Assembly: GCA_013396655.1 (NCBI GenBank)
Contig: WBMV01004761.1
Location: 1,124,088-1,188,087, forward strand
Origin: Campylorhamphus procurvoides
Lineage: Eukaryota; Chordata; Aves; Passeriformes; Dendrocolaptidae
Reading direction: 5' to 3'
DNA length: 64,000 nucleotides
Part shown: piece by piece, positions 24,501 through 37,500 of the stretch
How positions within the stretch are numbered: position 1 is the first letter of the stretch
Layout of the letters: the number at the start of each line of letters is the position of its first letter
The notes under the pieces: generated by a model
Told to the model about the DNA's origin: nothing
Seen by the model: only the letters and a program-made list of their open reading frames with translations
Database searches by the model: none
Made by a program: the position numbers and the translations under genes

Positions 24501-26642
24501 CTTCAACTAATTTTCTTCAGCATTACATTTATAAAGCCAGGGAGATAAGCATTGATATTTAGAGGACCCATGCTACCATGACTAGTGGTTACTATTCGAC
24601 AGTGCCATTAAGAAAGGAATGGGAAATATCTGAGGTAGATGTACCTGATTTACTAAAAATATCTTCCTACTATTTCACAGACTACTAAGTCGCAAATAGA
24701 ATTTTACAGTTGAAATTTCTGTGCTGCTGCCATTGTTACTGTTAGAGAATTTTTAACTCTGAGGTTCCAAATATTTAGGCAGATTACAGACAAGTGTGAC
24801 AGTATGTACTTTTAAGTAAGTAATTCATCCCTTCAGAATTATTCAGTTCATGGTGAGCTTATATAAGACATATTGGCTTATAAGCCTTACATTTGGCTGG
24901 CCTCACCTATATGTTAAGGTATTTTTGATATTTACATTACAAATGTTTAGATCCACATGATGTCATTATTTTCAGGTTTTATTTGCTGACCATATCAATT
25001 CCACTGCAAGCTTATTTTTAGCACTATATATTCAGCCTTCCTACTGGTGCAAAACCGTGTTTTAACTACCTTGTTCTCTGGCTGTTTTAGGAACCATCAG
25101 CTTTTCAATAAGGGTAGAATGTTTTACTAATGCACTGCTCACTGAGGTGTTTCTTAGAATTTGATTTAAAAAATACTCTTTTTCTGAAACTTCTAGTTTT
25201 CCTTCTCCTAGTCATGTCCCTCAGAACCCTTTAATTAACAGTGGGGCTCAAATAAGCTAGAAAGAGCCAGAAGCACTGGCTCCTTTGTCTTATAACTGGA
25301 TGGAATTCTCTCCTTATGCTACTACAGAAGTAAAAAGAAATCTGACAGAACCCATTCACTTAGTGGCAGCTTGGTACTTGCAAATAACACTGAGGATACC
25401 TAAGGTAGACTAATTCAAACAGCCTGAAAAACGGGGGCAAAAGGGAAGACTTTTTTGGCCAGAATCCAGCCAAGAACAGTCACTCCAAATACCAAAGTGC
25501 TATGCAACCTGGAATTTGTATACTCTTTGAAGCAGCAAGAGTCAGAAGTGACAGACACAATCCAAATCCAGTGGTCACAGTATTTTTTGATGGAAAACTA
25601 CTGCTGACTGGAAGAAAAGTAATAGTCTTAATTGCAAAACGGGGGTACTGGTTCATGTTGACAGTGTGATTAAATATCTTTCTGAAGCTTCTAAGAAAGG
25701 GAGGTAGTGCTTTGCAAGAAGCATATTTCACCACTCTGAAAATGTAAATTGAAAGACCTCCAGCTGCCCACTGTTCCTCTCATTAGAGGCAATATTCTCA
25801 TTTACCATCCATGAACTTACACTTGAGGAAAAGGAAGCAGAGAGTTGTATTTCAGTGTAAATGGACAGAACAAAGATATGCAATGCAGAAATGCAAAGAT
25901 ATACAGAAATTCTATTTAACGATTTAGAAGGTTCTTCCCTAAAACCTCAGGAGAATATAATTCTCTGTGCTACAGCAGAGGAAATCTGTCAGGAGACTGC
26001 AAGTACCTTAAGGTGTCATTGTTAATCAGTCCATTATTTAACTGCAGGAACTTTTCTCCAAATCAAGCCAGCAGACACTCCGTAATACCTAACCTGTAAT
26101 TCATCAAGCTCTTCATCTTCTAAGCCAAAACTTGTCCTCAAGTTCCCCACACAACAGAGCACGAGCCAAGGCCACAAGCTGGGCACCTACACAATCCTTT
26201 TTTAGTAAATATGAAGCAGAAACTCTCATGCGGCCTCCATACTGTGCACAAGTTCATAAACACATAATAAATTAAATATAGAGAAAAATAGTCACCAATG
26301 AGACCACAGTCCTGGACTCCAGCTTTCCAAAATGGGTATCCATCATACTGACACTGAAAACACTCATATTTATGCCTATTCTAGTGAAGTGTTCACAAAG
26401 CACCTTTTATCTGAAGGAAAAACCATCATCTAGAAATAGCATGATGAAATTCCAACAGTGAATCCAGAAAGTCTGTTTTGCTTCTCCGCAAAATCCAGAA
26501 TACTGGAGCATTTGCTAATCTATGAATTCTAAGAATCTAAGAATTGAAGTATTACTGCAGAAAATTTCAAGATCTTAAAAAATGGGGGGTGAGGGCTTTG
26601 TAGGAGGAAAGAAGGGAGTATGTTTTTTGTAGTTGTACTCAC

Positions 26643-26818
26643 ATCGAAAAGGTGATGCAGGTTGATCCTGGCCCAGTCTCAGTGGTAATGAGCCCTCGGT
26701 GGATTGTTCTCCTGAAATCACTTTTTTTACTGGATAATATTTGGGCTTAATCACGTATTCCTGTGTTTGGCCATGATGAAGATTCATCATCAGTGTCTGA
26801 GATGAAAGGGGTATCACC
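26643..26818 (-). CDS. LTBP1: LTBP1 internal exon: linker between N-terminal EGF and the short-isoform region
   Basis: This 176-nt exon contributes one base that completes the previous Gln codon, then 58 codons starting VIPLSSQ and ending SPFR, then one base. It contains HHGQTQEYVIKPKYYP and SGEQSTEGS, which agree closely with the human LTBP1 long-form linker as I remember it. No cysteines are present, so it has no disulfide-bonded module and is probably a flexible spacer in the protease-sensitive, matrix-binding N-terminal part. The acceptor is CCAAAACAG directly before 26818 and the donor is GTGAGTAC directly after 26643. Phase in is 2 and phase out is 1, consistent with both neighbours. 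Only the long isoform includes it. A Met-Met-Asn-Leu stretch near residue 10 appears longer by about two residues than the human form, an alignment made from memory. Confidence 0.93.
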
Positions 26819-28929
26819 CTGTTTTGGAAAAAGGTAGAAGAGACAGAATGATGTAAGAATTAATAAGTTAGACTTAGGAGCTACTGGTAAAAATATTGAA
26901 GACAATTTCATCTCTATTCCAGGTTCTTAAAATACAGTTTGGGAAACTTAGTAGCTTCCAAGTAAGCACCTGATTTTCCATGCATGTAGCATTTTCATTG
27001 TCTTGTCAGCTCAATAAACCCCTAACAGATAAAGACTACAGGGGTTATGTGACTCCCTTTTTGACATGGCAAGTGGAATATCATGGACAGCTCAGAAAAC
27101 AGGGAATACAATAAAGCCCTGCTCAAAATCACGAGTTGCAGCTCAACTTCATTAACACAGAGCAGGGGTGCATTCAAAGCTTTCTCAATTTCTTACAATT
27201 GCCATTTCACACCAGGTATATTAAGTACAATCTAAACCCATCTGACTTTCTCCCTCTGTCCCCAGAAACCCAGAGCACTGCTCCTCTTTCCCTTTTTCAG
27301 CCTGTTTCCCATGTCATCAGGTCTGTTTCCCAGAGTCACGTTACTTTCTCCATCCATTTGCTTTCTTCGCCTGCACTATTGAACATCTCTGACAAATGTC
27401 CCATAATCACATGGCCTCCCTTAACAGCAAAACTATTTCCCCTTCCTGTTAAACATTATAATTCCTTCAAGCTCCCAGATTCCCTCACTACCAATCCCCA
27501 TTACTTACTTGTATTGTTAGATTCTTATGACCCCAGCTCTCACATCGCTGCCCAAGGCTTTACCAATTTTCAGTAACAATTCCTTCCTTTCCCTATCAAA
27601 ACCCCCATGACTGTTTAGCCACCACCCCAGCAGGAATCATTTCTTCACCAGCCAACTGGCCTCCACTCTTCCACAGGGCTCCCCAGCAACAAATGGGGCA
27701 GCAGATTGGGCAGCCCTGACCCACATGCAATGGAACTGCAAGCTGCTCTGGGGCCCTGGACTGCCAAATCCCATAGCCTCACAAGTAATAGCACACCTTC
27801 AGGTAGCAAACCTACTAATAGCATGCCTTCACATAGTCACAGCTAGTGTAGTTCAGATTGTAAAGACATGTTCCTCAGAGAGTAGTGTTAATTACTAACC
27901 TAAAAACAGTGCCTATTAAGACTACATTGTCCTTTGCTCAAATGAAGGCAAAAAGAGTAGGATGCTGTAAGCCTCCCTCACTTTATTCTTGACTGACAGT
28001 CTGTAATTAGTTGGGTCTTCAAAAATAGAAAATAGAAAAGCTGTGGAATTTGTAACAACCATCCCTCAGAGCCACAGCTCTGCAGGGTAAATAACTGTCC
28101 TCTGAAAATAACTCACAATCCCTATATCATAGAGGACAGCTGAGCAGCACTTCCCCATAGTGGTGAGACCTCTGAGTTTCAGCTAAGAAGTTAGATGACT
28201 ATTGCATTGTTTTTCAACATGTGGACCCTTATCTCCAAAGCAGTGCCTAGTTCCTTGGTCATGTTATTCAAGATGCTTAGTAACTGCTGTAGCCAATGGA
28301 CTTGTGGTTAGAACAAACAATGGGCTTTTGTCCTACACAGATGCTCTTGTTAACTTGGATCGGTTTGAGAAAAAGAGCATTCATTAACAGTGACATTCTA
28401 TGACTCCTATGTAGAACAGAAACATAACTGCACAGGCTGTGTCCAAGTCAATCTTTTGTAATACAGCATTTACAGTCTCATTACGTTCAGTAAAAGTCCT
28501 TTTCCCAGACTAAGAAAGAATACTGTCCTTCTATGTTGTCTTTAGGTTTCTTACCAGCAAATCAATGAGGCACTTCAGGGACACTGGAGGTCAGGCTCAG
28601 AATTCAAAACTTTCTGCTAGGAATTATCACCAGGAAGCCCTCAGCCTGAGATAAAGCTGGAGTTGCTGCCTTTAATACTGCTTACCTATGAATTTCATTT
28701 CTTTAAAGAGTCACTGCAATCATTCCAGCACAGCCTGTTTTTTCTAACAGACCTCATTTGATGCCCATGTAGAAGGACAACCATTTCTGTTCTTGGACAT
28801 GAGTGTTTACACTAAGTGTATAAGCAGGCCTTGACAACAGAGCTCCAAATATGACATGCAGATGCTGCCATTTAAGTGGCTGAATACTTTTTGTTAAGGC
28901 TATAGCATCTTGTAAAGCATTGCTGCATC

Positions 28930-31080
28930 CAAGAATAGTTAAGGCTGGAAGGAACCATGGATGGGAGCAACAGGTCCAACCTCAACTCAAGGAGGGTCTT
29001 CCTAAACAACCCCTGATTAGCCATCCCTTAATGATCTTTGTTGCCCTCCACTGGACCCAGTCCAGGAGCATGATGTCACTCTTGTACTGACCAGCCCAAA
29101 ACTGGGCACAGCACTACAGGTGTAGCTTCACTAGCGCTGAGTAGAGGGACAGGATCACCTCCCTCAACCTTGCAATGCTCTTCCTAATGCACCTCAGGAT
29201 ACCATCAGCCTTCTTGTCCATAGCTGCTCATGGACAGCTTGTTGTCCACCAGATCCCCCAGGTCCTTTTCTGCAGAGCTGCTTTCCAGTAGGTCAGTCCC
29301 CAGCCTGTACTGGTGCAGGGAGTTTTATTCTTCCTCAGGTGCAGAACTCTGCATTTGGCTTTGTTGAATTTCAGATAGTTCTTCTCTGTCCATTTCTCCA
29401 ACCTGTCATGATTTGCTTCTGTAACGCACTCTAAGGTATCAGCCACTCGTCCCAGTTCTGTTTTGTCAGTGAACTTCCTGAGGAAGCACCTGCTGCTCCA
29501 TCCAAGTCACTGATGAATAAGTGAACAATACTGGACCCAATATCAACCCTTGGGGGCCACCACCAATGACAGGTCTCCAACTAGACCCTGTGCCACTGAT
29601 TAAGACCCTCTGGGATCTGCCATTCAGCCAGTTCTCAATCCACCTCACTGTCCACTCATCCAGTCCGTACTTCCTGAGTTTGCCGATGAGGATGTTGTGA
29701 TGGGCAGTGTTGAAAGCCTTGCTGAAGTCCAGGTAGACAATATTCGCTCCTCTCCCCTCATCCATCCAAGCAGTTTTATCATTGTAGAAGGCAATCAGGA
29801 TAGTGAAGCATGATTTGCCCTTTAGTGAATCCATGCTAACTACTCCTGATCACCTTCTTGTTTTCCACGTGTCTTAAGATGGCCTGTAGAATGAGGCACT
29901 CCATTACCTTTACGGAGACCAAGGGGAGGCTGTTTATCAGTTCTCAGTTCCCTGAGTACTCCTTTTTGCCCTTTTTGAAAACCAGGGTGCCATTTGCTTC
30001 TCTAGTCCTTAAGGCACCTCTCCTGACTGCCATGACCTTTCAAAGTCAACCGTGAGTGGCCTAGCTATGGTGTCTGCCATCTCCCTCAGCACTCTCATGG
30101 ATGCATCCCACCATGGCCCATGGACCTGGAGATATCAAGTTTGTCTAGGTGATCTCTAATGAAATCCTCCTTGTACAAGAAAAAAAGTCTTTCTACCACC
30201 ATTTCCTTTCATAGATCTCCTGGACTGGAGATGGTTGAGGACTGGTCTTCTCAGTAAAGACTGATGGACAGAAGGTGTTCAGTAACTGCCTTCTCTGCAC
30301 CTTCTCTCACCAGACTCCCTGCTCCATTCAGTAACCGGCCGGGTTTTTGCTACTCATGAATTTGAAGAGGACTTTCTTCCTGTACTTGATATCCTTGGCT
30401 AGATTTTTAATTCCAGATGGGCTTTGGCCTTCCATGTTGCATTTCTGCATACTCTGAAGTACTCCATATTTGCTCTAAGTGGTCTGTCCCTGCTTCCGGT
30501 GTATCTATCCTGTCTGTGCTTGAGTACTGACAGGAGCTCCTTGCTCATCCACAAAGGTCTCTTGCCCTCTTTGCTCAATTTCTTGCTCCTCAGGATGCAC
30601 CAGTTTTGAGCCTGGAGCGAGTAGTGCTTGACTACTGACCAGCTCTCTTGGAACCTTCTTCCCTGCAGGCACATTCTCATGAGATTCCTCCAAGAAGGTC
30701 CCTGAAGAGGCTAAAGTTCACTCTCCTGAAATCCAGGTTGTGTACTTAAATGCTGCCCTATTTCCTTCATGCAAGACTCCACAATGTTATGGTCAGTGTA
30801 GGCAAGGCTGCCCCAACCTCCACGTGTTCAAAAATGTCTTCCTTGTTTGTTGGTATAAGGCCCTCACAGTAGTCACATGAAACCAATGTCAAGACTTGTC
30901 TAGACCCCTTTTCCTTGCATGTTTATGCTCTGGTTTGATGATCTTGGTGTATAACTACCAAAGATCCTGAGTGCAGGTCCACAAGTGTTTAGACTTTCCC
31001 CAGTATTCTGAGCAGCTTGACTCGTCTTGCTCACCAGAAGTGCCATTCCACTAGGAGCTGATATGGTCAAACATCAAAAT
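28930..31080 (-). mobile_element. Long CR1 LINE remnant with broken reverse transcriptase
   Basis: This is the largest repeat in the window, about 2.1 kb, on the minus strand. Its 3' end is at 28930 (plus-strand AAGGCTGGAAGGAACCATGG). From 29834 down to 29466 a 122-codon open stretch holds reverse-transcriptase motifs: YLDFSKAFNTAHHN (palm block A, conserved Asp) and PQGLILGPVLF. The 29446-29228 stretch holds the downstream RLEKWTEKNYLKFNKAKCRV block. The segment that should contain the catalytic F/YADD motif is missing between about 29470 and 29510. Further upstream, 30680-30399 encodes the linker before the RT (RPLWMSKELL). No frame is intact across the element. Part of 30700-31080 matches less clearly. 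Confidence 0.85.
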
Positions 31081-31490
31081 ATTCATGAGATCCATACGTT
31101 CTGGCTGTTCTTTTGATATCCAAATTCTTTGCAACATAACCTAGTTCTTAGAGATGTTAGCCTATAATCCAAAGGATACTGCATACCTAACTGAGGTACT
31201 GCATCTTCCACTGGAACCAAGGATACTCCTCTAATTATACCATGGGAGTCTGAAGAGACCAGCCACATAGCTCTATCTAGGACTTTGATATAGATGCTAA
31301 TAAAGGGCATAGATTTTTTTCTTCCTAGACCAGAGAGACCTTCAGTGCTGCAGGACTTGGAAGCAAAAAGATATGATTTCTAGTGGGCTCAGGAGCCCCC
31401 AGCACAAAACAGAAGCCAAGCCTGCTACTATGCTCAGATTCTTTTAGCAGTCCCAAGGCAAATGGCTCAGGTAGGTTACCATCTGTTCAG

Positions 31491-31515
31491 AGTACACCAC
31501 TGAGTACACCACTGT
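31491..31515. repeat. Tandem duplication of a 12-mer
   Basis: AGTACACCACTG occurs twice head to tail just beyond the long CR1 remnant. Comparable small duplications lie at 8647-8678, 9133-9162 and 37797-37820. They look like replication slippage. Confidence 0.8.
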
Positions 31516-34500
31516 AGCAATGCTAGGCACTAAATGGAGTGTTTTCATCTATTCCTAGTGTTGGAATATCCAAATAAATAAGTAGCAGGATAGACTAATT
31601 TCCTCAAAACACCACTCAGTACTCAAGGCCTCTTGCTACTACAGCCCACAAGACTATACTTGTAGTAGGTCACAGACACTCTAAACCAGACTTTCATTAT
31701 TTAAAACAAAGAAATTCAAGGCATACTCATCAACTCGTGGCCATTCTACTTAACATTAAAAGATAAATAGGTCTTTTAGGATAAATATTAATAACAACTG
31801 TCACAAGTTTTATTACTTCCCAACGTTGGTGTGTTTGTTGCACATTTGAACACAACATAACTCAACAGAACCCTTGCACATTGCTGAAATACAAAATATT
31901 CCAGTCCTCCTAAAGCTCCCCGTAGCACTAGTTAAAAAGATGCAATCAACAGTTCCAATCTTTAAATTCTAAATGAAATGCACAAGATTACACAGGAGTT
32001 TTGCATTACACAGGCTGAACCGGGAGTTTTTAAACAGGTAGTCAAAACTGATATTAACTTAAAAAACATGATGAAAACTTTCCATTCCTCAAGTGTACAC
32101 TAGGCAGACAAACATCTGACTGCATCTTCAACAAACAACTAATGTGATAAATACTAATAAGGTTACAAGAGCACTACAGAGGGAGAAGAAACATTTGCAG
32201 CTATCATGCAAAAGAAAGCTCTCTTGCTAAAAGCAAACAAGAAATGTGGCATATCAGGGTAACTCTGGCAAGCAGAAATGAGGCCAGCAACATTTGGCAT
32301 GAGAAATAGTGTCTAGACTAAGTCAAGGCTCATTGAGGTTACTTTCCTTATTTTATTTACTGTAAGTCTGATGCTCCCAAGCTTGGCTCCTAGCTAGCAA
32401 CACTTTAAAAAAATGGGACTTGCTAATGCTATTGTTTCATGCAAGCACAAAATTAATTCCTTCTTCACTACCTCCTCTCAAAGTCACAATGAAAAGCCAA
32501 AAGGAGAAGAAAACCAGCATTTTCTAAAACTATGAGACAGTAAAGAAAATATGCAGGCCAGTTCAAAAGGCACGAAAAAAAACTAAATCCCTTCCCCCCA
32601 CACACACCCTGCAAATTATTAAAATTCAGTTGCTAGCTCAGCCTGACCTTTGCCAGCTGTTTCCTTCTTCCACTGCTTCTCTGATATGTATTTTTTTTAA
32701 GATACATGAAAAAGTTTAACTTCTCAGCTGATGATGAACAGATGGGATTTCTTCAAAGCCCTTTACATTAGCATATCAAACATTAATCAAGCATGGCCTG
32801 TTTCACAAGGTCTCACCAGTCACAAGAGATGAAAGAGAGGAAGCGATCAGTTTTTCTTTATCGCTGCAAAAATTCTGCACAGAACTGATTTTATGCACTA
32901 ATATCTATTTTTAATGTACACCTAGAAGTCCTACCCCTGAAATACAGTGCAAAGCCTGCAAAAGAAGCACTGAGACCTGCATTCCCTAAAATAACTGGGG
33001 TTGCATTCATTATAGAACTGCTCTGACTTTTTATCTTTGCAATGCATTTTTCCCCAGGCAAAATTTTGCAAAGCCAGTGCTTTGGATATGACTAATTTAT
33101 TTTAAAATAATGCCTTCAAATATTTTACTTTTTTTACCCCCTTAAAGGGTTAAAATATTTTTTGCAACACAGACAAGATCTTACTTGATCACCACCGAAT
33201 TGACTTGGTTGGTTAATTAGGTAATTCCACAAATACAACAAATCCGAATAAAGATATTTAATGTACAACAAGATAAAAAAGGGTAAACAGGAATTCAAAA
33301 TTCTTTATAAAGGTTCACACAGGAATGTGAAACAAGCTTTTATTCACAAGTACCAGTTTTATCCATTTATATATAATTACTGTGGTAAAAGCTTTGTCCA
33401 AGACACTTTCAGGGATCATATAACTCTTGAGTGTTTACTAAAAAAGTTAGCCCTGTACTTCAAAACTCAACTGAATTGCTCATTGGTTAGAATCCTTTTG
33501 CCAGCACAAGCTTGTGTAATAGCTGAAATAAAGCTCTGTGAAACAACACTGTTTGAAAACTCAGTGCAACATCCATATATTCCGTATTTCACATACAACA
33601 AAGACTGTAACAGGCTGATTATGACCATTCTTCCAGGTTTCTAGAGACAGAGACTGAGTTTTCCAGAATCCCAAGAAATGTTTCACTTCCTAAATGTCAA
33701 AAAGCAGAAAGAGGTCTTAAGGCAAAAGAAATGTGTCTCTCAGTTACATATTCAAATACAGAACAAAAATAGAGATGCTCAGTCACACAACCTAAAGAAA
33801 GCTACAGTTCTTGCAAGTTACACAGCAGCAGGCAAGAATTCCTCATATAATAGAGCATTCAAAGATTAAATTTTAAGCCTATTCCTTCTGTAATTAAATT
33901 ATAAATGGTATTTCTATCTGTGGGGAAGAATAGGAAAGCTTGCCTAGTATATCTTTTCATTAGAATGAATAGAGAAAATTTGTTCCACTCTGCTTTCAAA
34001 GGGCCATCAAGATACAAGTGATGCAGATTTTTTTAAAAATTTCTTAGATCATTAAGTCTTCAGTATTCTCAAAGTAAACAAACACTAAAGGAAACAGTAT
34101 GCATAGTGGCTAAAAAAATCTGGTATGAGACAACAATGAACATAGGACAGCCATGAGTCTGTAAGTCTCACAGTAACAGCAATTCACAAACTTCCTTTTT
34201 CACCATGCACCAAATGAACAACTAGGAGTTAGAATTTATTATCATCTCATGCATACTTTTACCAACACTTAACCAGTGAAGTTCTTTACAAACCCAGATT
34301 AATTAATTTGATATCTGGATTATTTTATATAGATTCTCAGCCATACATACATCTTCAATTTGTCAGACACCTCTTACCAACAAAGGTCAAGGAGGAAGAA
34401 AAAGAAAAAACCCCACAACAAAAAACCTAGGTGTGTCCACAACAAAAATACCCAGGTATGTTGCTGAGTGGTTCTCATTCCCCTGTTCTTATTGGTTTAT

Positions 34501-37500
34501 TGTTTCTTTATTCTTTGTTGTTGTTTTCCAGGATGCTGCATTTGATAATACTAGAGTCAGATAAGATACTTTGTCAGTATCAAACTCAGTAATTGAGCTT
34601 TTAAAAGAGTGGCTGTTTATGTCACAAGTATTTGCATTAAAGAACTGACCTACAAGTTTTCCTTATGTTGCAGTACTGAGTCAAGACAAAATTCACTAGT
34701 TAGCAGCAATCTTGCTTAACCAAAACACTGAGTCACTTCAATACATAATCTTCAGTAAATTCATCTATGTTATTGCCTTCCCTGGTTTACATTATGTTTT
34801 CTACAGAAAAATTGCTTTTGTCTTCATAGTACTAATGGCACATTACACTAACTGTGTAACAACAAAATTACTCAGATAAAGACATATTAACTAGTGATAA
34901 TTTCTAATCTGTCTACCCATGAGACAGACTTTGGTATTAGAAAGGCATGCTGAAATGACGACTAAAAATAGAAACAAACTCCCACAATGGATGTCAAACC
35001 AAAAAGGCAAATAAGCACAACTGCTGCAAAGCAAAACCATGCATCACTAATCTACTCCAACTCTTGGGCATGTTAAATAAAACAGGAAACAAAGAGCCCA
35101 GTAAGCTGATATAATTTATCTGAAATTTGAAAAAGACTTTGAAGACTTATCTTACAAGAGGTTACTAAGAAATCCTAAATTATAAAAGTGTTTCAAGCTT
35201 AAACCAAACAAATATATGGAACTGAACAGGTATACTTAATTTTCTTGGACACACATTAATTATAATACAATCTTTTGAAGTCTACTAACACATACATGGT
35301 TTGGTATTACATCACTTCAGTTTATTAAGTAACTCAGAAGTATATGCAATAATGTTGCAGTAGTTCAGAAAACCCCCAATTCTAATTTTGTCTTCCAGAC
35401 CAGCAAGTAAGTATTTACACAAGATAAATTTACTCTGAGAATACGCTCACATCCTTATCTGAATTAAGCAGAAATCTGTTATTTAGAAATATAATACCTA
35501 AATAAAAGCAAAAATGTCAGTAAAGAACATAAAGCCTTGGTCTACCATTGATATTCTGACAGATTCATGATTACACAAAACAAATGCAGCCAGCAAGTAA
35601 CAACCCCATAAATCTTTTAAATAGATGCAGATAGATTAGCAAAAAAATGTTTTGTCACTAGAGCTTGTTATGTCTAGAAAATGTTTTAGAAATATGATCT
35701 TGGTGGTTGAAGGAGTCAGATATAAGGAATACATCAGAGGTTCATAACCTGTTTATAAATTAGACTTATGTACAACTAGGAAAATTAAAAAATCCAAGAC
35801 AAATAATAGTGGCTAGACAGGAAGAAATGAGGACTCAAAGTACCTGGACTGCAGATGAAATCGAGCACCAATGAACATGACAATACACACCAGAAGCAAC
35901 TAGACTTTGTCACACACAACTGATGTCTATGCTAACTGCAGCCAACCACCCAAGAGACTCTGCCATCAGCCTACTGAAAGCTTCCAGTGTACAAAACTGG
36001 ATTAAAACATACAACTCAAAGCATTACTGAGTGCAAGAGCTGAGCAAAAATAACAAGGAAGGCTTTAAAAGGCATTGATATTCACAAAGCTAAGAGTGTC
36101 CATGAAGTGCCCAGGCAGAGAAAAGCTAGGCTCTGGTTCCAGGTGAAATTCCTTAGGGAATGTATGACAAAGATACAAAATAACTCTTAATTGAAAATTA
36201 ACTTTAATTAGTTCTAAACTCAACAAGAAACACTTTTTCCACATACTGCATAACCAGAACTATAAGTCATAATCAATCATTTTTGCTTTCAGGAATGCCA
36301 ATGTAAAGGGATGATGAATACACCTCAAATTCCATTATGAGATCACAGAAACAACTCAGAAATCCCTATGCTTAAGGATATCAGTTTCCCAACATAATAA
36401 AAAATGTAAACAGAACCTGTTTTTCTCCTCCTAAGGAAGTGCCAGTTGTGCAAGTCAGAGCACTTCATCCCTCTGTAACACATACTGATTTCTTACATAA
36501 GCAACTATTAGCAGATGTATTATGATATTGACTTTGCCAAAATATTATACACCAAAAGTGCTGTGTGCTCATACAAGAACAAATGATGTCTTCATGTTTG
36601 AATGGGGAGATAGTTTCTGCACGTTAAGAATCTTAATCACATTTACTGAAGGCTTTCTAAATTTACTTGACAAGAAGCATAACGTGCATAGTGCTTTATG
36701 ACCAGCAAGCCTTTAAAATGTCAACATTACATCCAGACTCGATCTTCATTGCAGGTATTAATCAGTAGAAGCTCTTTTTGGTTTATGAAATCAGCAATAA
36801 GAAGCTCTGAGAGACTGTACTGGCTACAGTATACACTCCCTGAAACACCCCTGGGACTGCTCTTATTAAATTGCATCACAATATTTAGCAACCCTAAAGA
36901 TGGAGAGTCAAACAAACAAACAAAAAACCAAACATACCCCAAAGTTTAACCAAGTTCTCCACAGCAGCCACCTAAATTCAAGTGATGAAATAATGGCATG
37001 CTTCCTACCACATCTGGGAAGTTTGGAAGTGGTGCAAGGCAAGAACAGAAGTACATATTGTGCTGTACCCCTGAGGGTGAAAAGATGAGTGGTGAAAAGT
37101 TCTGGATGTAGAAATTATATTTGTTTTAGGCCAAGAACACTTCTAATTTCTAAGTTTTTAAATGTATAATTACTATTTTAGCTGAACTAGATAAACAACT
37201 CATATGATCTATTTTTTTCATACCACAAAATTGAGGAATAAAGACTATTCTCTAAGCCATCACCAAAATGGAATGCTTCCATTTGTGGGCAGAAGCAGGG
37301 AAAGAGGAGCCAACAGCAAGCAGTTACACTTACCAGGACTCTAACTTTGGGGCTCAGGAGCTTAGGACATACATGTACTAATAGTATGCACATAACATTA
37401 CACAAAGAATATTTCCTAATTAACTAAGATAGTAAACTCATGAAGGATCAAACAACAAAAAATTTCAAAAAAAACTGTTAGTGAATTTTAGTTTGTTGAA

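Larger units (their letters stand above)
11038..26642 (-). other. LTBP1: LTBP1 intron between linker exon and shared exon
   Basis: This is about 15.6 kb, bounded by donor GTGAGT at 26642 and acceptor CAG at 11038. Its last part contains the short-isoform promoter and first exon. CR1 fragments lie at 13430-14015 and 17280-17900, with A/C-skewed tracts at 16093-16125 and 16917-16981. I recognise nothing in 11500-13429, 14016-15489, 18000-22200 or 22350-26642 apart from low-complexity runs and small hairpins (for example 18470-18509). Confidence 0.85.

Noticed and set aside
27136..27576. Plus-strand open frame of 146 codons, the longest outside repeats and exons' shadows
   Set aside because: It is Ser/Pro/Leu-rich from pyrimidine-rich DNA, has no domain, no splice or promoter support, and lies in an intron.
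29466..29834. Possible functional reverse transcriptase gene
   Set aside because: The motifs are those of CR1, the frame is short, the catalytic segment is missing and the surrounding element is decayed. It is listed as a dead LINE copy.
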